From the NCBI GenBank assembly GCA_033782935.1, contig JAWQEG010000501.1, forward strand, positions 2,702,501 through 2,766,500: 64,000 nt of DNA, in the 5' to 3' direction. This document shows, in pieces, positions 36,441 to 48,165 of the stretch. Below the pieces are notes generated by a model. It was not told the DNA's origin. It did not search any database and worked only from the letters and a program-made list of their open reading frames with translations. The position numbers and the translations under genes were made by a program. The first letter of the stretch is position 1, and every line of letters starts with the position of its first letter. The stretch is from Petrolisthes cinctipes (taxonomy: Eukaryota; Arthropoda; Malacostraca; Decapoda; Porcellanidae).

Positions 36441-36578
36441 GTCCCAGAAGCAATCTGTACAGTGCTAGAATATTTTCAAAATATAGGCTAAAAACATGCT
36501 AAAAATCGATCTTTTAGGTGCCAAAAAGTCGATATCTCAAATTCAGTCCCAAAACACCCGAAAATTCGATATTTAGGG
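36441..36578 (+). repeat. Example short monomer of class C (138 bp)
   Basis: Class C opens with gtcccagaagcaatctgtac, then jumps directly to agtgctagaat, so 10 bp (atgcctacac in K) are missing. It also lacks the 29 bp between the two atat copies of long monomers, giving gtcgatatctcaaattcag. It ends cgatatttagggg and is nearly always followed by D. It contains GATATC, the EcoRV site, which long monomers lack. Confidence 0.93.
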
Positions 36579-37432
36579 GTCCCAGAAGCGATCTGTACAT
36601 GCCTACTCCGTTTTAGAGTATTTTCAAAATACATGCTCAAAACATACTGAAAATCGATCTTTTAGGTGCACAAAAGTCGATATGTGCATGCATCTTCAGT
36701 ACCCGTTTATATCTCAAATTCAGGCTCAAAACACCCGAAAATTCAATATTTTAAGGGTCCCAGAAGCAATCTGTACATGCCTACTCAGTGTTAGAGTATT
36801 TTCAAAATACAGGCCCAAAACATGCTGAAAATCGATATTTTAGATGCCCAAAGTCAATATGTGCATGTATCTTCTGTACCCGTTTATATCTCAAATTCAG
36901 GCTCAAAACACCCGAAAATTCAATATTTTGGGGTCCCAGAAGCAATCTGTACATGCCTACTCAGTGTTAGAGTATTTTCAAAATACAGGCCCAAAACATG
37001 CTGAAAATCGATATTTTAGATGCCCAAAGTCAATATGTGCATGTATCTTCTGTACCCGTTTATATCTCAAATTCAGGCTCAAAACACCCGAAAATTCAAT
37101 ATTTTGGGGTCCCAGAAGCAATCTGTACATGCCTACTCAGTGTTAGAGTATTTTCAAAATACAGGCCCAAAACATGCTGAAAATCGATATTTTAGATGCC
37201 CAAAGTCAATATGTGCATGTATCTTCTGTACCCGTTTATATCTCAAATTCAGGCTCAAAACACCCGAAAATTCAATATTTTGGGGTCCCAGAAGCAATCT
37301 GTACATGCCTACACAGTGCTAGAATATTTTCAAAATATAGGCTAAAAACATGCTAAAAATCGACATTTTAGGTGCCAAAAAATCGATATCACAAATTCAG
37401 TCCCAAAACACCCGAAAATTCGATATTTAGAG

Positions 37433-38926
37433 GTCCCAGAAGGTATCTGTACATGCCTACTCCGTGTTAGAGTATTTTCAAAATACAGGCCAAAAACATA
37501 CTGAAAATCGATCTTTTATGTGCCCAAAAGTCGATATGTGCATGCATCTTCTGTACCCGTTTATATCTCAAATTCTGGCCCTAAACACCCGAAAATTCGA
37601 TATTTTGGGGTCCCAGAAGCGATCTGTACATGCCTACTCCGTGTTAGAGTATTTTCAAAATTCAAGCCCAAAACATACTGAAAATCGATATTTTTGGTGC
37701 CCAAAGTCAATATGTGCATGTATCTTCTGTACCCGTTTATATCTCAAATTCAGGCTCAAAACACCCGAAAATTCAATATTTTGGGGTCCCAGAAGCAATC
37801 TGTACATGCCTACTCAGTGCTAGAATATTTTCAAAATATAGGCTAAAAACATGCTAAAAATCGACATTTTAGGTGCCAAAAAATCGATATCTCAAATTTA
37901 GTCCCAAAACACCCGAAAATTCGATATTTAGAGGTCCCAGAAGGTATCTGTACATGCCTACACTGTGTTAGAGTATTTTCAAAATACAGGCCAAAAACAT
38001 ACTGAAAATCGGTCTTTTAGGTGCCCAAAAGTCGATATGTGCATGCATCTTCTGTACCCGTTTATATCTCAAATTTTGGCCCTAAACACCCGAAAATTCG
38101 ATATTTTGGGGTCCCAGAAGCGATCTGTACATGCCTACTCCGTGTTAGAGTATTTTCAAAATACAGGCCAAAAACATGCTGAAAATCGATATTTTTGGTG
38201 CCCAAAGTCAATATGTGCATGTATCTTCTGTACCCGTTTATATCTCAAATTCAGGCTCAAAACACCCGAAAATTCAATATTTTGGGGTCCCAGAAGCAAT
38301 CTGTACAGTGCTAGAATATTTTCAAAATATAGGCTAAAAACATGCTAAAAATCGATCTTTTAGGTGCCAAAAAGTCGATATCTCAAATTCAGTCCCAAAA
38401 CACCCGAAAATTCCATATTTAGGGGTCCCAGAAGCGATCTGTACATGCCTACTCCGTTTTAGAGTATTTTCAAAATACATGCTCAAAACATACTGAAAAT
38501 CGATCTTTTAGGTGCACAAAAGTCGATATGTGCATGCATCTTCAGTACCCGTTTATATCTCAAATTCAGGCTCAAAACACCCGAAAATTCAATATTTTAA
38601 GGGTCCCAGAAGCAATCTGTACATGCCTACTCAGTGTTAGAGTATTTTCAAAATACAGGCCTAAAACATGCTGAAAATCGATATTTTAGATGCCCAAAGT
38701 CAATATGTGCATGTATCTTCTGTACCCGTTTATATCTCAAATTCAGGCTCAAAACACCCGAAAATTCAATATTTTGGGGTCCCAGAAGTAATCTATACAT
38801 GCCTACACAGTGCTAGAATATTTTCAAAATATAGGCTAAAAACATGCTAAAAATCGACATTTTAGGTGCCAAAAAATCGATATCTCAAATTCAGTCCCAA
38901 AACACCCGAAAATTCGATAGTTAGGG
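37433..38926 (+). repeat. Second 1846-type unit, shortened: ABK-ABC-DEK
   Basis: Starts are A 37433, B 37610, K 37786, A 37934, B 38111, C 38287 (aaattccatattta), D 38425 (178 bp), E 38603 and K 38779 (gaagtaatctatac, tail cgatagttagggg). It has the same markers as 35587-37432, but E is present once instead of three times. Confidence 0.95.
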
Positions 38927-40898
38927 GTCCCAGAAGCGATCTGTACATGCCTACTCCGTGTTAGAGTATTTTCAAAATACATGCTCAAAACATACTGAAA
39001 ATCGATCTTTTAGGTGCACAAAAGTCGATATGTGCATGCATCTTCTGTACCCGTTTATATCTCAAATTCAGGCTCAAAACACCCGAAAATTCAATATTTT
39101 GGGGTCCCAGAAGCAATCTGTACAGTGCTAGAATATTTTCAAAATATAGGCTAAAAACATGCTAAAAATCGATCTTTTAGGTGCCAAAAAGTCGATATCT
39201 CAAATTCAGTCCCAAAACACCCGAAAATTCGATATTTAGGGGTCCCAGAAGCGATCTGTACATGCCTACTCCGTTTTAGAGTATTTTCAAAATACATGCT
39301 CAAAACATACTGAAAATCGATCTTTTAGGTGCACAAAAGTCGATATGTGCATGCATCTTCAGTACCCGTTTATATCTCAAATTCAGGCTCAAAAAACCCG
39401 AAAATTCAATATTTTGGGGTCCCAGAAGCAATCTGTACATGCCTACTCCGTGTTAGAGTATTTTCAAAATACAGGCCCAAAATATGCTGAAAATCGATAT
39501 TTTAGATGCCCAAAGTCAATATGTGCATGTATCTTCTGTACCCGTTTATATCTCAAATTCAGGCTCAAAACACCCGAAAATTCAATATTTTGGGGTCCCA
39601 GAAGCAATCTGTACAGTGCTAGAATATTTTCAAAATATAGGCTAAAAACATGCTAAAAATCTATCTTTTAGGTGCCAAAAAGTCGATATCTCAAATTCAG
39701 TCCCAAAACACCCGAAAATAGATATTTAGGGGTCCCAGAAGCGATCTGTACATGCCTACTCCGTTTTAGAGTATTTTCAAAATACATGCTCAAAACATAC
39801 TGAAAATCGATCTTTTAGGTGCACAAAAGTCGATATGTGCATGCATCTTCTGTTCCCGTTTATATCTCAAATTCAGGCTCAAAACACCCGAAAATTCAAT
39901 ATTTTGGGGTCCCAGAAGCAATCTGTACATGCCTACTCCGTGTTAGAGTATTTTCAAAATACAGGCCCAAAACATGCTGAAAATCGATATTTTAGATGCC
40001 CAAAGTCAATATGTGCATGTATCTTCTGTACCCGTTTATATCTCAAATTCAGGCTCAAAACACCCGAAAATTCAATATTTTGGGGTCCCAGAAGCAATCT
40101 GTACATGCCTACTCAGTGTTAGAGTATTTTCAAAATACAGGCCCAAAACATGCTGAAAATCGATATTTTAGATGCCCAAAGTCAATATGTGCATGTATCT
40201 TCTGTACCCGTTTATATCTCAAATTCAGGCTCAAAACACCCTAAAATTCAATATTTTGGGGTCCCAGAAGCAATCTGTACAGTGCTAGAATATTTTCAAA
40301 ATATAGGCTAAAAACATGCTAAAAATCGATCTTTTAGGTGCCAAAAAGTCGATATCTCAAATTCAGTCCCAAAACACCCGAAAATTCGATATTTAGGGGT
40401 CCCAGAAGCGATCTGTACATGCCTACTCCGTTTTAGAGTATTTTCAAAATACATGCTCAAAACATACTGAAAATCGATCTTTTAGGTGCACAAAAGTCGA
40501 TATGTGCATGCATCTTCAGTACCCGTTTATATCTCAAATTCAGGCTCAAAACACCCGAAAATTCAATATTTTGGGGTCCCAGAAGCAATCTGTACATGCC
40601 TACTCCGTGTTAGAGTATTTTCAAAATACAGGCCCAAAACATGCTGAAAATCGATATTTTAGATGCCAAAAGTCAATATGTGCATGTATCTTCTGTACCC
40701 GTTTATATCTCAAATTCAGGCTCAAAACACCCGAAAATTCAATATTTTGGGGTCCCAGAAGCAATCGTACATGCCTACGCAGTGCTAGAATATTTTCAAA
40801 ATATAGGCTAAAAACATGCTAAAAATCGACATTTTAGGTGCCAAAAAATCGATATCTCAAATTCAGTCCCAAAACACCAGAAAATTCGATATTTAAAG
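38927..40898 (+). repeat. Array segment: DC, DEC, DEEC, DEK
   Basis: Starts are D 38927, C 39104, D 39242 (caaaaaaccc), E 39419 (aaatatgctg), C 39595 (137 bp), D 39732 (cttctgttccc), E 39909, E 40085 (caccctaaaattc), C 40261, D 40399, E 40576 and K 40752 (147 bp, gcaatcgtac). The minimal DC block is 315 bp. Confidence 0.94.
40399..40575 (+). repeat. Example monomer of class D (177 bp)
   Basis: Class D opens with gtcccagaagcgatctg and carries actccgttttagag (or actccgtgttagag), atacatgctcaaaacatactg, gtgcacaaaagtcg and gcatgcatcttcagtaccc. It ends like B and E with caatattttgggg. It is the usual first unit of DEK and DEC blocks and follows C, or a K with a gggg tail. Confidence 0.93.
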
Positions 40899-42057
40899 GT
40901 CCCTGAAGGTATCTGTACATGCCTACTCCGTGTTAGAGTATTTTCAAAATACAGGCCAAAAACATACTGAAAATCGATCTTTTAGGTGCCCAAAAGTCGA
41001 TATGTGCATGCATTTTCTGTACCCGTTTATATCTCAAATTTTGGCCCTAAACACCCGAAAATTCGATATTTTGGGGTCCCAGAAACGATCTGTACATGCC
41101 TACTCCGTGTTAGAGTATTTTCAAAATACAGGCCAAAAACATGCTGAAAATCGATATTTTTGGTGCCCAAAGTCAATATGTGCATGTATCTTCTGTACCC
41201 GTTTATATCTCAAATTCAGGCTCAAAACACCCGAAAATTCAATATTTTGGGGTCCCAGAAGCAATCTGTACAGTGCTAGAATATTTTCAAAATATAGGCT
41301 AAAAACATGCTAAAAATCGATCTTTTAGGTGCCAAAAAGTCGATATCTCAAATTCAGTCCCAAAACACCCGAAAATTCGATATTTAGGGGTCCCAGAAGC
41401 GATCTGTACATGCCTACTCCGTTTTAGAGTATTTTCAAAATACATGCTCAAAACATACTGAAAATCGATCTTTTAGGTGCACAAAAGTCGATATGTGCAT
41501 GCATCTTCAGTACCCGTTTATATCTCAAATTCAGGCTCAAAACACCCGAAAATTCAATATTTTGGGGTCCCAGAAGCAATCTGTACAGTGCTAGAATATT
41601 TTCAAAATATAGGCTAAAAACATGCTAAAAATCGATCTTTTAAGTGCCAAAAAGTCGATATCTCAAATTCAGTCCCAAAACACCCGAAAATTCGATATTT
41701 AGGGGTCCCAGAAGCGATCTGTACATGCCTACTCCGTGTTAGAGTATTTTCAAAATACATGCTCAAAACATACTGAAAATCGATCTTTTAGGTGCACAAA
41801 AGTCGATATGTGCATGCATCTTCAGTACCCGTTTATATCTCAAATTCTGGACCTAAACACCCGAAAATTCGATATTTTGGGGTCCCAGAAGCGATCTGTA
41901 CATGCCTACTCCGTGTTAGAGTATTTTCAAAATACAGGCCAAAAACATGCAGAAAATCGATATTTTTGGTGCCCAGAGTCAATATGTGCATGTATCTTCT
42001 GTACCCGTTTATATCTCAAATTCAGGCTCAAAACACCCGAAAATTCAATATTTTGGA
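40899..42057 (+). repeat. Array segment: ABC, DC, DB
   Basis: Starts are A 40899 (ttaaag before it, gtccctgaagg, gcattttctg), B 41076 (agaaacgatc), C 41252, D 41390, C 41567 (ttaagtgcc), D 41705 (with an A-like ctggacctaaac tail) and B 41882 (catgcagaaaatcg). The D-to-B step is unusual: B normally follows A. Confidence 0.93.
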
Positions 42058-42548
42058 GTCCCAGAAGCAATCTGTACAGTGCAAGAATATTTTCAAAATA
42101 TAGGCTAAAAACATGCTAAAAATCGATCTTTTAGGTGCCAAAAAATCGATATCTCAAATTCAGTCCCAAAACACCCGAAAATTCGATATTTAGGGGTCCC
42201 AGAAGCGATCTGTACATGTCTACTCCGTGTTAGAGTATTTTCAAAATACATGCTCAAAACATACTGAAAATCGATCTTTTAGGTGCACAAAAGTCGATAT
42301 GTGCATGCATCTTCAGTACCCGTTTATATCTCAAATTCAGGCTCAAAACACCCGAAAATTCAATATTTTGGGGTCCCAGAAGCAATCTGTACATGCCTAC
42401 TCAGTGTTAGAGTATTTTCAAAATACAGGCCCAAAACATGTTGAAAATCTATATTTTAGATGCCCAAAGTCAATATGTGCATGTATCTTCTGTACCTGTT
42501 TATATCTCAAATTCTGGCTCAAAACACCCGAAAATTCAATATTTTGGG

Positions 42549-42696
42549 GTCCCAGAAGCAATCTGTACATGCCTACACAGTGCTAGAATATTTTCAAAAT
42601 ATAGGCTAAAAACATGCTAAAAATCGACATTTTAGGTGCCAAAAAATCGATATCTCAAATTCAGTCCCAAAACACCCGAAAATTCGATATTTAGAG
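42549..42696 (+). repeat. Example short monomer of class K (148 bp)
   Basis: Class K opens with gtcccagaagcaatctgtac followed by atgcctacacagtgctag, then aatattttcaaaatatagg, aaaaacatgctaaaaatcg and acattttaggtgcc. The 29 bp between the atat copies are missing. It ends cgatatttagag and is nearly always followed by class A. A variant with actcagtgctag is common after B. Confidence 0.93.
42588..42602. other. 15-bp dyad atatttt-c-aaaatat in short monomers
   Basis: At the same place as the long-monomer dyad, C and K monomers have a on the left end and t on the right end where long monomers have g and c. Both end bases differ together, so symmetry is kept. Confidence 0.8.
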
Positions 42697-43550
42697 GTCC
42701 CAGAAAGTATCTGTACATGCCTACTTCGTGTTAGAGTATTTTCAAAATACAGGCCAAAAACATACTGAAAATCGATTTTTTTGGTGCCCAAAAGTCGATA
42801 TGTGCATGCATCTTCTGTACCCGTTTATATGTCAAATTCTGGCCCTAAACACCCGAAAATTCGATATTTTGGGGTCCCAGAAGCGATCTGTACATGCCTA
42901 CTCAGTGTTAGAGTATTTTCAAAATTCAGGCCCAAAACATGTTGAAAATCGATATTTTTGGTGCCCAAAGTCAATATGTGCATGTATCTTCTGTACCCGT
43001 TTATATCTCAAATTCAGGCTCAAAACACCCGAAAATTCAATATTTTGGGGTCCCAGAAGCAATCTGTACATGCCTACTCAGTGCTAGAATATTTTCAAAA
43101 TATAGGCTAAAAACATGCTAAAAATCGATCTTTTAGGTGCCAAAAAGTCGATATCTCAAATTCAGTCCCAAAACACCCGAAAATTCGATATTTAGGGGTC
43201 CCAGAAGCGATCTGTATATGCCTACTCCGTGTTAGAGTATTTTCAAAATACATGCTCAAAAGATACTGAAAATCGATCTTTTAGGTGCACAAAAGTCGAT
43301 ATGTGCATGCATCTTCAGTACCCGTTTATATCTCAAATTCAGGCTCAAAACACCCGAAAATTCAATATTTTGGGGTCCCAGAAGCGATCTGTACATGCCT
43401 CCTCCGTGTTAGAGTATTTTCAAAATTCAGGCCCAAAACATGCTGAAACTCGATATTTTTTGTGCCCAAAGTTAATATGTGCATGTATCTTCTGTACCCG
43501 TTTATATCTCAAATTCAGGCTCAAAACACCCGAAAATTCAATATTTTGGA

Positions 43551-45043
43551 GTCCCAGAAGCAATCTGTACAGTGCAAGAATATTTTCAAAATATAGGCTA
43601 AAAACATGCTAAAAATCGATCTTTTAGGTGCCAAAAAATCGATATCTCAAATTCAGTCCCAAAACACCCGAAAATTCGATATTTAGGGGTCCCAGAAGCG
43701 ATCTGTACATGTCTACTCCGTGTTAGAGTATTTTCAAAATACATGCTCAAAACATACTGAAAATCGATCTTTTAGGTGCACAAAAGTCGATATGTGCATG
43801 CATCTTCAGTACCCGTTTATATCTCAAATTCAGGCTCAAAACACCCGAAAATTCAATATTTTGGGGTCCCAGAAGCAATCTGTACATGCCTACTCAGTGT
43901 TAGAGTATTTTCAAAATACAGGCCCAAAACATGTTGAAAATCTATATTTTAGATGCCCAAAGTCAATATGTGCATGTATCTTCTGTACCTGTTTATATCT
44001 CAAATTCTGGCTCAAAACACCCGAAAATTCAATATTTTGGGGTCCCAGAAGCAATCTGTACATGCCTACACAGTGCTAGAATATTTTCAAAATATAGGCT
44101 AAAAACATGCTAAAAATCGACATTTTAGGTGCCAAAAAATCGATATCTCAAATTCAGTCCCAAAACACCCGAAAATTCGATATTTAGAGGTCCCAGAAAG
44201 TATCTGTACATGCCTACTTCGTGTTAGAGTATTTTCAAAATACAGGCCAAAAACATACTGAAAATCGATTTTTTTGGTGCCCAAAAGTCGATATGTGCAT
44301 GCATCTTCTGTACCCGTTTATATGTCAAATTCTGGCCCTAAACACCCGAAAATTCGATATTTTGGGGTCCCAGAAGCGATCTGTACATGCCTACTCAGTG
44401 TTAGAGTATTTTCAAAATTCAGGCCCAAAACATGTTGAAAATCGATATTTTTGGTGCCCAAAGTCAATATGTGCATGTATCTTCTGTACCCGTTTATATC
44501 TCAAATTCAGGCTCAAAACACCCGAAAATTCAATATTTTGGGGTCCCAGAAGCAATCTGTACATGCCTACTCAGTGCTAGAATATTTTCAAAATATAGGC
44601 TAAAAACATGCTAAAAATCGATCTTTTAGGTGCCAAAAAGTCGATATCTCAAATTCAGTCCCAAAACACCCGAAAATTCGATATTTAGGGGTCCCAGAAG
44701 CGATCTGTATATGCCTACTCCGTGTTAGAGTATTTTCAAAATACATGCTCAAAAGATACTGAAAATCGATCTTTTAGGTGCACAAAAGTCGATATGTGCA
44801 TGCATCTTCAGTACCCGTTTATATCTCAAATTCAGGCTCAAAACACCCGAAAATTCAATATTTTGGGGTCCCAGAAGCGATCTGTACATGCCTCCTCCGT
44901 GTTAGAGTATTTTCAAAATTCAGGCCCAAAACATGCTGAAACTCGATATTTTTTGTGCCCAAAGTTAATATGTGCATGTATCTTCTGTACCCGTTTATAT
45001 CTCAAATTCAGGCTCAAAACACCCGAAAATTCAATATTTTGGG
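43551..45043 (+). repeat. 1493-bp unit, copy 2
   Basis: Same nine monomers with the same rare markers: C 43551, D 43689, E 43866, K 44042, A 44190, B 44367, K 44543, D 44691 and B 44868. The copies diverge at the following short monomer (C 43551 after copy 1, K 45044 after copy 2), which places the exchange point in or before that unit. Confidence 0.95.
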
Positions 45044-46997
45044 GTCCCAGAAGCAATCTGTACATGCCTACTCAGTGCTAGAATATTTTCAAAATATAGG
45101 CTAAAAACATGCTAAAAATCGATCTTTTAGGTGCCAAAAAGTCGATATCTCAAATTCAGTCCCAAAACACCCGAAAATTCGATATTTAGGGGTCCCAGAA
45201 GCGATCTGTACATGCCTACTCCGTTTTAGAGTATTTTCAAAATACATGGTCAAAACGTACTGAAAATCGATCTTTTAGGTGCACAAAAGTCGATATGTGC
45301 ATGCATCTTCAGTACCCGTTTATATCTCAAATTCAGGCTCAAAACACCCGAAAATTCAATATTTTGGGGTCCCAGAAGCAATCTGTACATGCCTACTCCG
45401 TGTTAGAGTATTTTCAAAATACAGGCCCAAAACATGCTGAAAATCGATATTTTAGATGCCCAAAGTCAATATGTGCATGTATCTTCTGTACCCGTTTATA
45501 TCTCAAATTCAGGCTCAAAACACCCGAAAATTCAATATTTTGGGGTCCCAGAAGCAATCGTACATGCCTACACAGTGCTAGAATATTTTCAAAATATAGG
45601 CTAAAAACATGCTAAAAATCGACATTTTAGGTGCCAAAAAATCGATATCTCAAATTCAGTCCCAAAACACCAGAAAATTCGATATTTAGAGGTCCCAGAA
45701 GGTATCTGTACATGCCTACTCCGTGTTAGAGTATTTTCAAAATACAGGACAAAAACATACTGAAAATCGCTCTTTTAGGTGCCCAAAAGTCGATATGTGC
45801 ATGCATTTTCTGTACCCGTTTATATCTGAAATTTTGGCCCTAAACACCCGAAAATTCGATAATTTGGGGTCCCAGAAGCGATCTGTACATGCCTACTCAG
45901 TGTTAGAGTATTTTCAAAATACAGGCCAAAAACATGCTGAAAATCGATATTTTTGGTGCCCAAAGTCAATATGTGCATGTATCTTCTGTACCCGTTTATA
46001 TCTCAAATTCAGGCTCAAAACACCCGAAAATTCAATATTTTGGGGTCCCAGAAGCAATCGTACATGCCTACACAGTGCTAGAATATTTTCAAAATATAGG
46101 CTAAAAACATGCTAAAAATCGACATTTTAGGTGCCAAAAAATCGATATCTCAAATTCAGTCCCAAAACACCAGAAAATTCGATATTTAAAGGTCCCAGAA
46201 GGTATCTGTACATGCCTACTCCGTGTTAGAGTATTTTCAAAATACAGGCCAAAAACATACTGAAAATCGCTCTTTTAGGTGCCCAAAAGTCGATATGTGC
46301 ATGCATTTTCTGTACCCGTTTATATCTCAAATTTTGGCCCTAAACACCCGAAAATTCGATATTTTGGGGTCCCAGAAGCGATCTGTACATGCCTACTCCG
46401 TGTTAGAGTATTTTCAAAATACAGGCCAAAAACATGCTGAAAATCGATATTTTTGGTGCCCAAAGTCAATATGTGCATGTATCTTCTGTACCCGTTTATA
46501 TCTCAAATTCAGGCTCAAAACACCCGAAAATTCAATATTTTGGGGTCCCAGAAGCAATCTGTACAGTGCTAGAATATTTTCAAAATATAGGCTAAAAACA
46601 TGCTAAAAATCGATCTTTTAGGTGCCAAAAAGTCGATATCTCAAATTCAGTCCCAAAACACCCGAAAATTCGATATTTAGGGGTCCCAGAAGCGATCTGT
46701 ACATGCCTACTCCGTTTTAGAGTATTTTCAAAATACATGCTCAAAACATACTGAAAATCGATCTTTTAGGTGCACAAAAGTCGATATGTGCATGCATCTT
46801 CAGTACCCGTTTATATCTCAAATTCAGGCTCAAAACACCCGAAAATTCAATATTTTGGGGTCCCAGAAGCAATCTGTACAGTGCTAGAATATTTTCAAAA
46901 TATAGGCTAAAAACATGCTAAAAATCGATCTTTTAGGTGCCAAAAAGTCGATATCTCAAATTCAGTCCCAAAACACCCGAAAATTCGATATTTAGGG
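45044..46997 (+). repeat. Array segment: K, DEK, ABK, ABC, DC
   Basis: Starts are K 45044, D 45192 (tacatggtcaaaacg), E 45369, K 45545 (147 bp, gcaatcgtac), A 45692 (aggacaaaaac, cgctctttt), B 45869 (cgataatttgggg just before it), K 46045 (147 bp), A 46192, B 46369, C 46545, D 46683 and C 46860. Confidence 0.94.
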
Positions 46998-48165
46998 GTC
47001 CCAGAAGCGATCTGTACATGCCTACTCCGTTTTAGAGTATTTTCAAAATACATGCTCAAAACATACTGAAAATCGATCTTTTAGGTGCACAAAAGTCGAT
47101 ATGTGCATTCATCTTCAGTACCCGTTTATATCTCAAATTCAGGCTCAAAACACCCGAAAATTCAATATTTTGGGGTCCCAGAAGCAATCTGTACATGCCT
47201 ACTCCGTGTTAGAGTATTTTCAAAATACAGGCCCAAAACATGCTGAAAATCGATATTTTAGATGCCCAAAGTCAATATGTGCATGTATCTTCTGTACCCG
47301 TTTATATCTCAAATTCAGGCTCAAAACACCCGAAAATTCAATATTTTGGGGTCCCAGAAGCAATCGTACATGCCTACACAGTGCTAGAATATTTTCAAAA
47401 TATAGGCTAAAAACATGCTAAAAATCGACATTTTAGGTGCCAAAAAATCGATATCTCAAATTCAGTCCCAAAACACCAGAAAATTCGATATTTAGAGGTC
47501 CCAGAAGGTATCTGTACATGCCTACTCCGTGTTAGAGTATTTTCAAAATACAGGCCAAAAACATACTGAAAATCGCTCTTTTAGGTGCCCAAAAGTCGAT
47601 ATGTGCATGCATTTTCTGTACCCGTTTATATCTGAAATTTTGGCCCTAAACACCCGAAAATTCGATAATTTGGGGTCCCAGAAGCGATCTGTACATGCCT
47701 ACTCCGTGTTAGAGTATTTTCAAAATACAGGCCTAAAACATGCTGAAAATCGATATTTTTGGTGCCCAAAGTCAATATGTGCATGTATCTTCTGTACCCG
47801 TTTATATCTCAAATTCAGGCTCAAAACACCCGAAAATTCAATATTTTGGGGTCCCAGAAGCAATCTGTACAGTGCTAGAATATTTTCAAAATATAGGCTA
47901 AAAACATGCTAAAAATCGATCTTTTAGGTGCCAAAAAGTCGATATCTCAAATTCAGTCCCAAAACACCCGAAAATTCCATATTTAGGGGTCCCAGAAGCG
48001 ATCTGTACATGCCTACTCCGTTTTAGAGTATTTTCAAAATACATGCTCAAAACATACTGAAAATCGATCTTTTAGGTGCACAAAAGTCGATATGTGCATG
48101 CATCTTCAGTACCCGTTTATATCTCAAATTCAGGCTCAAAACACCCGAAAATTCAATATTTTGGG

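Larger units (their letters stand above)
35587..37432 (+). repeat. 1846-bp unit: ABK-ABC-DEEEK
   Basis: Starts are A 35587 (cttttatgtgccc), B 35764 (caagcccaaaacatactg), K 35940 (caaatttagtccc), A 36088, B 36265, C 36441, D 36579 (178 bp, attttaagggtccc), E 36757, E 36933, E 37109 and K 37285. The next 1494 bp repeat it up to the E run, where only one E is present. Confidence 0.95.
42058..43550 (+). repeat. 1493-bp unit, copy 1: C-DEK-ABK-DB
   Basis: Starts are C 42058 (preceded by ttttggagtccc, contains gtgcaagaat), D 42196 (gtacatgtctac), E 42373 (catgttgaaaatctat), K 42549, A 42697 (gaaagtatctg, cgatttttttgg), B 42874, K 43050 (tcag), D 43198 (aaaagatactg) and B 43375 (cctcctccg, gaaactcgatattttttg). 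Confidence 0.95.
42058..45043 (+). repeat. Tandem pair of 1493-bp (9-monomer) units
   Basis: Nine monomers are repeated with the same unusual words (gtgcaagaat, catgttgaaaatctat, cgatttttttgg, gaaactcgatattttttg). I see no difference between the copies in the monomers I compared, so this is one of the youngest events in the window. Confidence 0.94.

Noticed and set aside
36569..36580. tttaggg, the plant-type telomere word, in the tail of C monomers
   Set aside because: It occurs singly once per short monomer and never in tandem, so it is chance or at most a curiosity.
36554..36588. Possible CENP-B box around ttcgatatttagggg
   Set aside because: Against the pattern TTCG-4-A-2-CGGG, the required central A and the C of CGGG are both wrong in the consensus. 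I saw no monomer that restores both.
42606..42791. Minus-strand open frames of 61-78 codons (also near 629, 910, 8179, 44099 and 55517)
   Set aside because: They are antisense reads of the same satellite, present only where a one-base variant removes a stop.
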